Below the pieces are notes generated by a model, which was not told where the DNA came from, ran no database searches, and saw only the letters and a list, made by a program, of their open reading frames with translations. Shown here piece after piece: positions 6,704 through 6,766 of a stretch of 6,766 nucleotides of DNA. This DNA is from Bryobacteraceae bacterium (lineage in GTDB: Bacteria; Acidobacteriota; Terriglobia; Bryobacterales; Bryobacteraceae): positions 1-6,766 of the forward strand of contig JACMLA010000470.1 of the NCBI GenBank assembly GCA_014379815.1, read 5' to 3'. Position numbers and translations under genes: made by a program. Numbering within the stretch: the stretch's first letter is position 1; each line of letters begins with the position of its first letter.

Positions 6704-6766
6704 ATGACGAACTATTCCTGGCTGTGTGCGCTCAGCTTGGCGATCAGCGGTTGCCAGCCGATCACC
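6704..6766 (+). CDS. Start of a possible lipoprotein, truncated by window edge
   Basis: Only the first 21 codons are visible. They read as a lipoprotein signal peptide: short polar start (MTNYSW), hydrophobic core (LCALSLA) and lipobox I-S-G-C with Cys17 as the expected lipidated residue after signal peptidase II cleavage. An in-frame GTG at 6686-6688 would add six residues (VPGQAK) and is an alternative start; a GAGGG stretch at 6669-6673 lies 12 nt before it, while the ATG has no clear ribosome binding site. The function of the mature protein cannot be judged. Because the evidence is one signal-like peptide at a window edge, the call is tentative. Confidence 0.5.
   Translation, partial: MTNYSWLCALSLAISGCQPIT

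Noticed and set aside
1206..6760. 13-bp word CGGTTGCCAGCCG present at 1206-1218 and at 6748-6760
   Set aside because: One copy is inside the receptor gene (antisense) and the other in the lipoprotein start (sense); no flanking similarity, so it is best taken as coincidence, not as ends of an element.

Overview
The window looks like a piece of chromosome from an acidobacterium, most likely of the Solibacter/Bryobacter type. The main reason is the very large outer-membrane receptor on the minus strand. It has a carboxypeptidase-regulatory-like N-terminal domain fused to a TonB-dependent plug and barrel (Oar-like), a family hugely expanded in Acidobacteriota. The moderately GC-rich composition fits. 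No rRNA, tRNA, CRISPR array, transposase or phage gene was seen. The assignment rests on protein style alone and is an inference.

Layout, left to right. Positions 1-390 (minus) hold the first 130 codons of an AhpD/carboxymuconolactone-decarboxylase-like, peroxidase-related enzyme with an intact E...CxxC...H motif; its C-terminus lies outside the window. 33 bp upstream of it on the same strand, 424-3714 encodes the 1096-residue TonB-dependent receptor, and the two are probably co-transcribed. Positions 3715-3960 form an AT-rich divergent control region. It contains tandem hexamers touching the receptor start codon, a long-spaced inverted repeat, and a good sigma70-type promoter with an operator-like inverted repeat over its -35 element, pointing at the transporter. 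3961-5166 (plus) is a major facilitator superfamily transporter of the anion:cation symporter type, whose true start is unclear. A 331-bp convergent gap follows, with a probable intrinsic terminator for the next gene. 5498-6205 (minus) is a class I SAM-dependent methyltransferase. About 500 bp without a convincing gene follows, and the window ends in the first 21 codons of a likely lipoprotein (6704-6766, plus).

How the genes may work together (inference): the receptor could bring a scarce solute across the outer membrane and the divergently transcribed symporter could move an organic or sugar acid across the inner membrane from a shared, regulated control region, with the AhpD-like enzyme acting on a product or on oxidative by-products. 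The substrate cannot be read from sequence. The methyltransferase and lipoprotein have their own transcription units and no evident link to this module. I do not see a clear-cut new biological system here. The most interesting parts are the divergent control region and the missing start codon of the transporter.
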